Part shown: piece after piece, positions 1 through 10,935 of the stretch | Numbering within the stretch: the first letter of the stretch is position 1 | Layout of the letters: each line of letters starts with the position of its first letter | Assembly: GCA_021904315.1 (NCBI GenBank) | Contig: CM038921.1 | Coordinates: 15,784,590 to 15,848,589 of the forward strand | Direction: 5' to 3' | Length of the DNA: 64,000 nt | From: Sphagnum magellanicum | Taxonomy: Eukaryota; Streptophyta; Sphagnopsida; Sphagnales; Sphagnaceae | Position numbers and translations under genes: made by a program | Notes under the pieces: generated by a model | Told to the model about the DNA's origin: nothing | The model's input: the letters and a program-made list of their open reading frames with translations, nothing else | The model's database searches: none

Positions 1-2635
1 TGGTTGAAAACACTCAACCAGACTATAAACTGCAAATGTGCAAAACACTTCAAATTTTACATTCAAACATAAATGACTATGGAGGAAATACAAAACCATG
101 AAGAGAAGTGCAGAGAAATACCACTTGAGACTGGTCATAGGTCTCCAGAACAGACATCTCATATTGATGATTGCAAAGATTGAAGTAGTGATACACAACC
201 CAATTCTTGCTCAGGACCTGCAACACCAAGACAGCTAACATCAATAAAAGACACAATGAGAAAATCAGTAACTGACAGAATCTTGGGTATCAGGAAGATG
301 CAAACCCAGAAGAACACAAAAACTAGGGAAAGTACCGCATGCACAGGGCCTTGCATGCTTGGATGTGTGATACGATGCAGAATTTGTCCTGTAACAGAGT
401 CAATCAAGTATGCCACCACAGTAGGGTCCTCTGGAGATGCAGCCCCTGACAAGCCTCCTGATTAGGGAGTCACAGTTGCCACAAAGATCATATTCTTGTT
501 GAGATACTTGAAGAGAACTTCTCGGTTCCCAAGTACTTCGGCTTGTGTGTGCACTACTTGCACAATTGGAAGAAAATTGTGAGAAAAGCATGAATCAAAA
601 TCAAGATAAACAAATCACTCACGCAAACAAGAACTTTCTTGGATGTACAAAATGCTTCTGGATTTGCTCAAAGTGCAACCAAGATAGTTTGACTCCTATT
701 CTTGATGAAAAAAATTTGAGTGGTTGTTACCTCATCTGGTCTCCTTGAAGCAACAGTAGCAATCAATTCTGTCTCCTCAGGAAAGACAACTGACCACAAC
801 TTCTCTGTCTCAAACAGATAGCCCTCCCTTGATGTTTGTCTGCTGGATTCTACCAGTCCCTTGATTCCATAACCTTCAATGATCCCCTTTGTTCTATCCA
901 CTTCATAAAAGTAAGCATTGTCCTTTTGTTTCAGAAAGAGATCTAAGCTTTCTTCACTGCCAGGAAGAAGATGTGCCTGTGCTTGATCGTCAACAAAGAG
1001 GTGGAGCTGTTGCTCTGAAGAATCCGTTAGTGGCAACCCAAATGCATGGGTTACAGGGTAGCTGAGCTTCATTGTGCAAAGCTCAATTCCGTTGTAGGCA
1101 TCCACCCATGAAAGAACTGCTGGGAAATCAGATGTTGAGCAAGACTTTCCCAAGACCAAGACCTCTGGCCTTCCCTCAGCATGCTGGTGAGGGACCTGCC
1201 ACAGCAGAAGCTTTTCTGGACAAACCTGAGGCCCACCATGAGGTGCACGGAACCCTGGAATAAGGAGGGACCAGACCATTCTGCCATCACCAGTGTGTAG
1301 GGCCAAGAGCTTCCCAGACTTTGTGAGCACAAGAAGAAGCTTATGAAATCCATTGTGATCACAAGTGAGCTTCGGCTTATCAGCCTGGTTCAGTCTTCTT
1401 GAACTGCAGCTATCTCATCTGCACTTACAAGAAATAGCGCTGCTTTCAATTTCAAAAAATGTCCCTGGAAAAACACAAGAGCCCACCAACCAAGAGAATG
1501 AATTGTTGATATTGTAAGAGTGATGAGTCTAGGACAATAATCTAGACAAGGAGAGATAGATTACCTTCAGCCACTCAGCCAGATCATGTTCCACTTCAGC
1601 CACAGAGACACCATCTTGTTCTAATGGAAGCTCTGCAGATTTTGCATCCACAATTGATGCCAGCTCATCTTCACGAGTCCACACAATTTCACCTTGCTGG
1701 AGCAGTAAAAGTGAGTCATCTTCCCCTACAACAAGTGCATGAAAGCCATGTGTTCGATCAGTGCGAAGATATGCATTCAGGAAAACCTTTTGCACTTGTC
1801 CTCTGTGTGAGGGTAGCTTGATTGTTTCCTTTTGCACCACTTCAGTCCAGTCTTCACCATGCACATGGAGGCCAAAAGTGTTTTGTAAAGGTCCTGCTTC
1901 CAAGAGCTGAATTATAGCTACTGAATGCTTGCTGTTTGCAACACTCAAGCTGTCACTCACAGCAACTGCTCCCACAAGTGTCTCCACCACATTAAGTTCA
2001 CCACTTGTAGGATTGACAGCAATGATTGCAGTTAGATCACCATCCAGCTTTATTGATAGAAGCTCAGGAAGACCAACAGCATTTGGAAACAAGCTTGACA
2101 AGGCAGTCTCCAAGACAGTCAGCCCATTGGCATTTATGGACACTGTTACCAAATGGGTACCCTTTGAATCAAGTACAACAGCAAATTGTTTTGAAACCAG
2201 CAGCTCAGCGACAGATAATGTCTGAGATGTCACAGCCGTCTTTCTGTCAGTTATTGTTCCTGTCTGAAGGTCTATTTCTATCATGGTGAATCCAGAGTCA
2301 CCCATAAACCCAATTCCATATGCCTTGAGCTCCTCAGTTGCGACAATCACATCTCGGATATCAGCATCCTTGCTGCATCAACAAAACAAAGGAATATTCT
2401 TATCATTGCCCTGGCCATCATTGACTTGTTGAACTAACACGAGTGATAAAAAATGCATCGAGCTTCAGGCAACATAAACTGCTCCAGAATCTTGTAGAAT
2501 TCAAAGAGCCCAGTGCAGTCCTTACCCAGAAATGTCAACTTTCCAGATGGTTGTGCCATCTTGACCTGACAATGCAGTCAAGACACTGCCACTTAGCACT
2601 AGAAGGTCATTGATTTTGTCATTGTCAACATCTAC
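1..2635 (-). pseudogene. EMC1: EMC1-like gene (ER membrane protein complex subunit 1), 5'-truncated and disabled
   Basis: EMC1 is the large beta-propeller subunit of the ER membrane protein complex, which inserts transmembrane proteins. Five exons read on the minus strand: 2635-2526, 2372-1565, 1464-731, 557-336 and 217 to about 121. The gene then leaves the window, so the C-terminal exons are not visible. Recognisable family segments include LLLLQQG.IVW, PLEQDGVSVA.VEH, LALHTGDGRMVWSLL, LLLWQVPHQHA, KLWSVVFPEE and YLIDSVTGQILHR. Exon phases agree between neighbours. Three lesions are visible: a one-base deletion at about 1392-1402 (the exon is 734 nt where 735 keeps phase); AA instead of AG at 559-558, at the acceptor before the VVHTQ exon; and an in-frame TAA at 464-462 where a Lys is expected from memory of the family. 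The N-terminal ~150 residues have no recognisable exon upstream. I read it as a pseudogene. A damaged allele or local assembly error is the alternative. Confidence 0.85.
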
Positions 2636-3239
2636 CTGCAAACCAGACACACATACTCACTCTGAGTGTGATATAGAAAGAGATGCTGGCTGAAGGTTAG
2701 AACAGTCCTCCTCAAACTTCTGTGATGTGAAGGTTCCACAGCAAAACAAACTCACAAGAACAAACCCTGATGAGATTTTTACAAGATCATAGAGGAAACA
2801 TTACTATTTATGGGGAAATTCGAGCAAAACCAAAACTAAATGAACAAGAATAAATGCAGACATAACCTTATAACAAACCCTATGATGGTTCAAAGCTTGT
2901 ATAACTTTTGAGACTTAGTGACACATGGACAAGAAGAGCTTGGTTAGACAAAAAATTGCATGTGTATTTTAGGTGTCTCTTCTATTTCATACTGAACTAC
3001 CATATTTGCAATCAAAGACCACGATTGCATCACAAGAACCAATTAAACAACCCAGCCTTCTATGCATCTAGAATCCTTTGAGGTATCTAGAACATGTAAG
3101 GCATGATGCAGTAAAGCGATAAAGTTTTCAAATGTGCCTGAATGCAGTCAAACTTGTGACATGAAAATATGCTTTAAAATGTCACATCTGAATTCTAAGA
3201 AACCTTTTAAACATTTCTGACAACGCCCTCAGACACATC
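2636..3239. other. Non-coding stretch upstream of the EMC1-like exons
   Basis: The missing EMC1 N-terminal exons should lie here on the minus strand. No frame gives a convincing match. A short WNL-containing stretch near 2730 on the minus strand has stops and is too weak to call. Confidence 0.4.
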
Positions 3240-3880
3240 CCTAATCTTCAATACCTTATTTGCTGGCTCTCGACCTTTATGTTTCTTTGACTTTCTTTCC
3301 CCTTCTGCACTTCATCAGCCAAGTCCACATCATCTACTGGTCCTCGAGCTCTTGTCTTTACCCCCTTCTCCTTTGACTCCGTTCTGGTCACAACTGCTTT
3401 GTCCATTGTGGACCCTTTTGTCTTGGATTTCCCACCAGACTTACTACGTTTAGCCCTTTTCACTATCTCCTATGCTTCAAGATCATTGACATTTTCCACC
3501 TTATCATCAACCTTTAGATTCACCTGGGTCTTTTCTGCACTCACATGCTGCTGGGTCTCAATAGGGTTCACATGGTCCTTTGGCTCCTGGCCACTTTGAA
3601 TGTTTTTTCCATGTTCTATAAAGGTCTAATCAGCACAATTGATCTTTTCCCATGGAGAGACTTCAGGTTTCCATCTGTCGCTAAGGTGCAGGCGCTTAAA
3701 GGACCAACAATTTCATGAGGTTCATGGTGATCACCTGAAGTTGGGACCACCAGAGCAGCTTCACCCCTTAGCTTTCCATTCCCTTCTTGCAACACATCCC
3801 CCCTGGAGCTTTCCTCCTAGCTCAGTCAGTAGCCGTCACTAATAAGTGTCAAAATTGCGTAGGCTGGTCTCTTTGCCATG
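3240..3880 (-). pseudogene. Remnant of a lysine-rich, highly charged protein
   Basis: Family not recognised. The minus strand reads as degraded coding sequence. The best part, 3463-3248, is a basic stretch rich in Lys, Ser, Arg and Glu (KRAKRSKSGGKSKTKG, then TESKEKGVKTRARG). Upstream, in pieces, are QEPKDHVNPIETQQHVSAEK and KVDDKVENVNDLEA, followed by a TAG. Stops and frame breaks separate the blocks. The low-complexity charge pattern suggests a nuclear or nucleolar protein tail, but that is inference only. It sits where EMC1 5' exons would be expected, so it may be an insertion that helped disrupt that gene. Confidence 0.4.
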
Positions 3881-4679
3881 ACCCCCTCTGAAATTTCCAA
3901 GATCATTCTACTTGACATTAATAATTGATAATCAAATTTTAATTCTCACAGTAATAACACCAACAAAATCAGTCCTTAACATGGACTTTCTTAATACAAA
4001 ATGTACACCCAATACCATACCAAAGATTGGACACTCAAGCGAACCAAGACCCACTAGTTAATCTCCAATTAACCTGTGGCTCTAGTTTTTTGAAATAAAA
4101 ATGGGAACCCAAATTCCAGGTCTGACCTTAAAAATTTCAGTTGAACCGCTTCTGGTTCCGAAACTGTGGGTCCAAAAATCAAACCTGATTCCAGTTTGGT
4201 TTAAACTTGATATGAAAGTCTAGAACTGGAACCTTCAAATCTAACTAACCAAATCAGGTAACCGCTGACCATTGGTACAAACCAAGTAAGTCTTCTTTGG
4301 GCACCATAAAATTTAAGACGCTTTCTTAGATGTAAGTACATTCAAATTTGACATAAATTCTCATCTTTGAAGTTACAACAATTAAGATTATAACCATGTA
4401 CATGTAGGCAAAAAACAAATTCAAATAATTTTATGATTGTTTGAACAAATTACATGATCAGTCCATTGACATGATTCATCATCATGATCTAAAACGCAAA
4501 ATTCCAAAATTCTTGACTAAACAAATTAATTAATTAAACCTCTTGCTCAACACTTGCAAGGTTGGTGTTGTAGAAATCTGTAAGGTCACACAGGCAACAA
4601 AATTGAAGTAGTAGAGATTACAGCCAGCTGACTCTTTCATGCACAGCTTGCAAGTAGACTCTAGTCCACAAATACCAAG

Positions 4680-5628
4680 TCACACGGAAGGAAGAGAGGC
4701 TTGGAGATATTTGAGCGCTTTGGCATTTATTCCCAGGGACGTCTCCAGCACTGCATCGGGGATGTTGCTCCCCAGCAACTGATTTGCTACAAACAATAAC
4801 TCCGGATTCTGCGAAGTCAGAGCGTTCAAGGAAGCGGCATGTCCAGTACCTACGTTGATTTGGAAATGGATTGTGCCTTTTGGGAAGACGTACATGTCTC
4901 CCACTTGCAGGGTTTCTGCGTACAGCACACCTTCGTAGCTCACAAATCCCGTGTAAATGGTGCCTTCCAGCACGTACAATGTCTCCGAACCCAAAGGATG
5001 GGTATGGGGAGGAATAACTCCCCCGGGACCGAAATCCAGTCGGACGTGGGAGATGCCGAGTGTGTTGAGAGCTGGGTACTCGAACACAGTTGCAAACGTT
5101 GCGGAGGCCTTTATACCGGTGGTAGAGACATTCGCTGTTCAATACATCACCAAATGGCCCAATTCAGCAAGATATGGGATATGAGTGTTAAATTTTCAGT
5201 CGCGTTAGAATGCGATCGGTACATCATGAGCTGGACTAGCATATAAGAAAAGCAATCATCTGTGACGTGCTGGCCAATTATATAAACATGTTTGTAATTG
5301 CAAAGTTGAAAGCTGTTATGTCGAATAGCGAATTACCAGCTGTACGGAGGCCCGTGAAGAGGAAGTCTTTGGAAGTAACATTTGCGCTGCGCTTGCAAGG
5401 AAAGCCATTGACTTTTACAGGATTGGCGGGGGACAGATCTGCCACGCAGAAATCCTGCAATTGATCTGGATCCGAGGCTTGCACCATGGTCGACGTCATT
5501 GCAGCCATGATGACTAGTAGTGCTAGGGCAGTGCACGCAAACACATGATGCACGAGATTTGCACCCCACAGTGAGCTCCAGGCCTGGCCGCTATAGGAGC
5601 GTGGATGCTCAGTACTGTAATTCTTCAT
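4680..5628 (-). CDS. Germin-like protein, left copy (exons 5628-5337 and 5134-4680)
   Basis: Secreted single-cupin protein of the germin-like family. These are apoplastic, hexameric, manganese-binding glycoproteins, some with oxalate oxidase or superoxide dismutase activity; the activity of this one cannot be read from sequence. The product is 248 residues, normal apart from a long N-terminus of about 27 residues before the hydrophobic signal core (28-44) and likely cleavage near VQA-S (50/51). Cys61 (DFCVADL) and Cys78 (GFPCK) are the conserved disulfide pair. Cupin box 1 has His141, His143 and Glu148 (PPHTHPLGSE). Box 2 has the PKGTIHF motif with His187. All four metal ligands are present. 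The 202-bp intron (GT at 5336, AG at 5135) sits at the family's usual place after FTGL. An N-glycosylation motif (NVT) lies at 83. It differs from the right copy by Thr6, Glu7 and Val71 only. Confidence 0.92.
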
Positions 5629-5889
5629 GGCTGCAGCTTACTGTGAAAGGTCAGTGACTTGTGGAAATCAGTTGTAACTCTAGATCTAGTGCAGCTGGGT
5701 TGGCAAACCTGAAGAGAGTATGTATGGTTACGTAACTGAGTGTATGAACTAGTACAAGCTGGAGGTCCTGGATAATTCCCTATGTGAGATGTGGGAAAGT
5801 GCTCAGATTATCCCTGTCAGAAGTCCGCTCTTAGAACTACACTGAATACTATGCCGGTGGTGTTTGATGTTATCTGACAATTCAGCATC

Positions 5890-5902
5890 CGTTTTATATA
5901 TA
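5890..5902 (-). promoter_or_regulatory. TATA box of the left germin-like gene
   Basis: The minus strand reads TATATATAAAACGG, about 265 bp upstream of the ATG, and is conserved at the same place in the right copy. It implies a leader of roughly 230 bases. Confidence 0.6.
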
Positions 5903-6030
5903 GTACTGCACACAAACGAAGCACACGCGTAATTATGTAACCAGAATGAAAATTCTCAATCTTCAATGTCAAGATGATGTCAAGTGTGATTGACTGTTGA
6001 AAGAGGACTGTGCAGGCTCGGGGCTATTGT

Positions 6031-8895
6031 GTTTAGGGGTTCCAAGCAACTGACCTGGAACTTTCAAGGAACCTACTTGGAACTGTGTTCAGGTTTGTAG
6101 AATTGGAACTAGAACTAAAACCAAAGTTAAACCAAACTGGACCTAGTTTACATGTTTTTTTAAAAGAAAATGTAAATCTAGAACCATGGCTAACGAACTA
6201 ATAACTAAAAGTTTTGGTATGGGCTACTTGAAATCGGATGATGTAATTTATTGGTAATGTATGGTAGTATAATCCATGTTTCAATTACCTTACCCTAGGG
6301 TCAATTTTTTAAATAAATAATCCTTAAAATAGTGAAATGAATTTTTATGAAAATATGAAGTTGAGTTGTGGGAAACCATCATAATTATCTCCAGCTAAAA
6401 TCTATATAATTTCACTCTTTGAACGACAAATTTGCAAAAACAAATTCATGTTTTGAAAATTAATAATAATTTGTTTTGTCAATGTGGAAATGGACCCTGG
6501 GATATGGTAATAACTTGATGGAGGGGGTGCCTCCCAAGTTCAATAAATATTCTTTTTTTTTGGGTTTTTGGTGTGATGAGCCAGTTTTGATTGGTGCATC
6601 ACCCAGAAAAATAAAGTTGAATTTATGGAGTCTCCCTAAAGTAGAAGGTTATATTTTGAAGTCTGGCTCAGTTCTTTCCCTTTGGTGCACCTAATAAGTG
6701 ATAGGAGGACAACATTTTCCAAAACATACATGGGATAAAAATGAGATACTATTGGGAACGTGTTCAGGCACCAATTGGAAACTTAGAGGACATGTTACGA
6801 ACGTGATAGGAACAAGGAAAAAATGAAAAATCCCTTCCAAAGTTCCCCAAACCTGAAAGGACAAAATCAGGGCCCCTTGAGTGCATGCGGAGTCTTTCCA
6901 TTGGCTGCATAAAAAGTTGATTTTTGAAATGGTTTGTCACCATTTTCAACCTAGCTACGCTAATGGAATGTTGGTGGAATATGAGTAAGTTTTGGGGTAC
7001 TTATTGTTGCTTGTATTCATTCCCCACAATTTTTTTTGCCTTGAAGGAGCCATTTGATTGGCCCATCACCAATATGTTTGAAACATGGGGAACTTCACAA
7101 CATAGAAACCTGAATATACTTCCCTTCTCAAAATAAATACATGCGTTGTCATGCTTCCCTTTGCCCTCTGTCACACACCCTTAACTCCTTTACAATCTCT
7201 CTCTCTCTATATATATATATATTGGGTTGAGTGATGGCTGAACAATATGGGATGAAAAATGAGATGCTAGATGTCTTAAGAAAGAAATTGTTAGCTTGGG
7301 AACACATTAAGAACAAAGCAAAAATGAAAAATCCCTCTACCCCACTCCCAAACCCAAAAGAAACAAAAACTTGCTCCCCAGACTGCATGCTGAGCCTTCA
7401 CATTGGCTCGCATGAAAGTTTTATTCTCAAAACTGTTGATCACCATTTACAACTTGGACTAATACCCATTATAAGTTTGGGGTATGTGCCATACTATATT
7501 GGCAACTTCGACACTAATTTTATGATTTCAGAAATGATGAATTTTTTAAAAATTATTCATTTAAAAGACCAAATGTTTTCCAAGGAACTTGAAGACTCAT
7601 CAGCAATATTCTATTTTTGAAAGGAAAACTCCAGAATTAATTAATTATTTGACAAATGTGTGTCAAAGTTGCCAAGGTATTATGGGTGATATTATGTAGG
7701 CCTTGCTGCTGCTGCTGCTGGACCACTAGTCTCATACTTTCTTGGGCTTTTTCAAAAACTTGCTTCACGTGTAAGAAAACCACATATTTTGTCCACACAG
7801 CCCATCAGCATGTAGCCAACAAGATGAGGACTATCGCTGAATAGTGAAAAATTGGTTAATGCGAATCAGAAAATTCAATCCTGACACCTGCTCATACATC
7901 AAATAAGACATTCCACGTAGCACCTTCAGATAGTAGATAAGTTTCTCTGTGAGGCCATGCTGGTGTGTCTCCTGGATAGTTCCTTGATTGGGCTCTAGCT
8001 AGTGACTCGGTTCTCGTTGAGCCTTCACTTGAATCTATCTGATAAAAGGAAATTAATACAGGAAGCGTCATGAGTCATGACCAGCCCTTTTTTTCTGGGG
8101 CTAAAAATCGCCAAAAGGCAACAGTGCCCAAATTCTCTATCGAAAATCTCTTTTATTCCTTGAAATCAATTCGCCAGACTGCGCTCCTTTCTGAGGAACG
8201 AGTCGCCACATGTATGCGTAGTGGCTACTCTTTTAATGTTCCTGGACAAAAGTATGGCCAGTTAGCAAATTATGACTGAGTCTCTTTGGGATACTCGCCA
8301 GTACTGCGAAACTTTAAAAATGAAAACAAAATGACGGGTCGTGATCAGCCGTTTCTTCTTTTGACAAATTGGTGCCAATTTCGCTCTCTCCAGTGGAGGC
8401 CCATCCGCCATAACAGGAGTTTTTAACTCCATTTCGCCATAAGTTGTTTTTTTTATCATATTTAGGGTGCCAGGTTGCAACCAGTCACAATCAACCCTTT
8501 ACTCTCTCTTTTGTTATGTAGCTGAAGTTGCCATCATCGATAGAACACTTTAGCCAGAATCTGCTACAAACTGCATATGAAAGTCAAAATATTTGCGGAT
8601 CCTTCACGTTTTTGGCTACATACTAAAACCCAATACGTAAATCTGGCTATTTTCAGGAAACAAATTTAGATTTTGTTGAAAATCTGGCTACACAAAACCC
8701 AAAAACCACACATTTTTAGCTAGTTTTGGGGGTTAAATGGGTTGTTACGGTTTTCACCGTGATCCTAATGTCGGTGTCAACTCGCCCTGGCCCTACTCCA
8801 CTGCAGATTTGAAGACAACAACACACTGGCCCTACTCATGAACATGTGCGTTCTAAATGCCAACGCGTGACGATGAATGCGATCCTGGTGCCAGA
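6031..8895. other. Spacer between the germin-like arms, AT-rich, no recognised gene
   Basis: The spacer is unique to the centre of the inverted duplication. It holds a diverged GAACC-rich stretch (about 6050-6165) like those flanking the arms, a CT/AT microsatellite (7195-7222) and several ORFs under 130 codons, none recognised. The largest (7231-7620, 129 codons, plus strand) begins just after the microsatellite and has low-complexity, Lys-rich composition. I do not call it a gene. Confidence 0.5.
7195..7222. repeat. CT/AT dinucleotide microsatellite
   Basis: A run of CT repeats followed by AT repeats lies in the spacer of the inverted duplication. Confidence 0.85.
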
Positions 8896-9056
8896 AGCAC
8901 CCAGCACAATATCCCCGAACCTGCACACACCATATCCCCGAACCTGCACAGTCCTCTTTCAACATTCAATCACACTTGACATCATCTTGACATTGAAGAT
9001 TGAGAATTTTCATTCTGGTCACATAGTTACGCGTGTGCTTCGTTTGTGTGTGCAGT

Positions 9057-9069
9057 ACTATATATAAAA
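9057..9069 (+). promoter_or_regulatory. TATA box of the right germin-like gene
   Basis: TATATATAAAACGG lies about 265 bp before the ATG, mirroring the left copy. Confidence 0.6.
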
Positions 9070-9332
9070 CGGATGCTGAATTGTCAGATAACATCAAACA
9101 CCACCGGCATAGTATTCAGTGTAGTTCTAAGAGGGGACTTCTGACAGGGATAATCTGAGCACTTTCCCACATCTCACACAGGAAATTATTCAGGACCTCC
9201 AGCTTGTACTAGTTCATACACTCAGTTACGTAACCATACATACTCTCGTCAGGTTTGCCAACCCAGCTGCACTAGATCTAGAGTTACAACTGATTTCCAC
9301 AAGTCACTGACCTTTCACAGTAAGCTGCAGCC

Positions 9333-10281
9333 ATGAAGAATTACAGTATTGATCATCCACGCTCCTATAGCGGCCAGGCCTGGAGCTCACTGTGGGGTGC
9401 AAATCTCGTGCATCATGTGTTTGCGTGCACTGCCCTAGCACTACTAGTCATCATGGCTGCAATGACGTCGACCATGGTGCAAGCCTCGGATCCAGATCAA
9501 TTGCAGGATTTCTGCGTGGCAGATCTGTCCCCCGCCAATCCTGCAAAAGTCAATGGCTTTCCTTGCAAGCGCAGCGCAAATGTTACTTCCAAAGACTTCC
9601 TCTTCACGGGCCTCCGTACAGCTGGTAATTCGCTATTCGACATAACAGCTTTCAACTTTGCAATTACAAACATGTTTATATAATTGGCCAGCACGTCACA
9701 GATGATTGCTTTTCTTAAATGCTAGTCCAGCTCAAAATGTACCGATCGCATTCTAACGCGACTGAAAATTTAACACTCATGTCGCATATCTTGCTGAATT
9801 GGGCCATTTGGTGATGTATTGAACAGCGAATGTCTCTACCACCGGTATAAAGGCCTCCGCAACGTTTGCAACTGTGTTCGAGTACCCAGCTCTCAACACA
9901 CTCGGCATCTCCCACGTCCGACTGGATTTCGGTCCCGGGGGAGTTATTCCTCCCCATACCCACCCTTTGGGTTCGGAGACATTGTACGTGCTGGAAGGCA
10001 CCATTTACACGGGATTTGTGAGCTACGAAGGTGTGCTGTACGCAGAAACCCTGCAAGTGGGAGACATGTACGTCTTCCCAAAAGGCACAATCCATTTCCA
10101 AATCAACGTAGGTACTGGACATGCCGCTTCCTTGAACGCTCTGACTTCGCAGAATCCTGAGTTATTGTTTGTAGCAAATCAGTTGCTGGGGAGCAACATC
10201 CCCGATGCAGTGCTGGAGACGTCCCTGGGAATAAATGCCAAAGCGCTCAAATATCTCCAAGCCTCTCTTCCTTCCGTGTGA
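9333..10281 (+). CDS. Germin-like protein, right copy (exons 9333-9624 and 9827-10281)
   Basis: Second intact member of the pair, 248 residues. It has the same signal peptide, disulfide cysteines (61, 78), cupin ligands (His141, His143, Glu148, His187) and 202-bp intron (9625-9826, GT-AG) as the left copy. It carries Ile6, Asp7 and Ala71 instead of Thr6, Glu7 and Val71; the first two lie before the signal core, so the secreted proteins differ at about one residue. The two genes are transcribed away from each other, with 3.7 kb between their ATGs and duplicated promoters facing each other. No lesion is seen in either copy, which suggests either very recent duplication or continuing gene conversion with selection on both. 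The start was chosen as the first Met giving a complete signal peptide. Confidence 0.92.
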
Positions 10282-10935
10282 CTTGGTATTTGTGGACTAG
10301 AGTCTACTTGCAAGCTGTGCATGAAAGAGTCAGCTGGCTGTAATCTCTACTACTTCAATTTTGTTGCCTGTGTGACCTTACAGATTTCTACAACACCAAC
10401 CTTGCAAGTGTTGAGCAAGAGGTTTAATTAATTTATTTATTTAGTCAAGAATTTTAGAATTTTGCGTTTTAGATCATGATGATGAATCATGTCAATGGAC
10501 TGATCATGTAATTTGTTCAAACAATCATAAAATTATTTGAATTTGTTTTTGCCTTACATGTACATGGTTATAATCTTAATTGTTGTAACTTCAAAGATGA
10601 GAATTTATGTCAAATTTGAATGTACTTACATCTAAGAAAGCGTCTTAAATTTGATGATGCCCAAAGAAGACTTACTTGGTTTGTATCCGTTTGTGGGGTT
10701 AGAATTGAAGGTTTGAGTTCGAAATATTAGTATAAAGTTTAAACCAAACTGGAACCGGATCTGATTTTTGGACCTACAATTTTGGAACCAGAAGCGGTTC
10801 ATTGGAATTTTATTAGAGCCAGTCTAGCTGGAATTTTGGGTTCCCACATTTACTTCCTTGTGGAATCAGAACTAGAACCGGACAAGTAGGTTGTTTAACG
10901 GAAAAGTTTTTGAAACAAAAAAAACTAGAGCCACC

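Larger units (their letters stand above)
4040..6030 (-). repeat. Left arm of germin-like inverted duplication
   Basis: The reverse complement of this arm matches about 8900-10935. The core (about 4280-6000) is almost identical to the right arm through promoter, 5' leader, both exons, intron and 3' flank. The outer part (about 4040-4280) is much more diverged. The inner end lies near 6030, in the sequence GTGCAGGCTCGGGG. Confidence 0.9.
8896..10935 (+). repeat. Right arm of germin-like inverted duplication
   Basis: This is the reverse-complement partner of 4040-6030. At its inner end a 19-base block (ATATCCCCGAACCTGCACA) is duplicated in tandem at 8909-8927 and 8932-8950, whereas the left arm has one copy. 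Identity is very high up to about 10685 and then drops to a diverged match. Confidence 0.9.

Noticed and set aside
7231-7620. 129-codon ORF in the germin spacer
   Set aside because: It begins right after a microsatellite, has no family signature, and shows no promoter or splice context.
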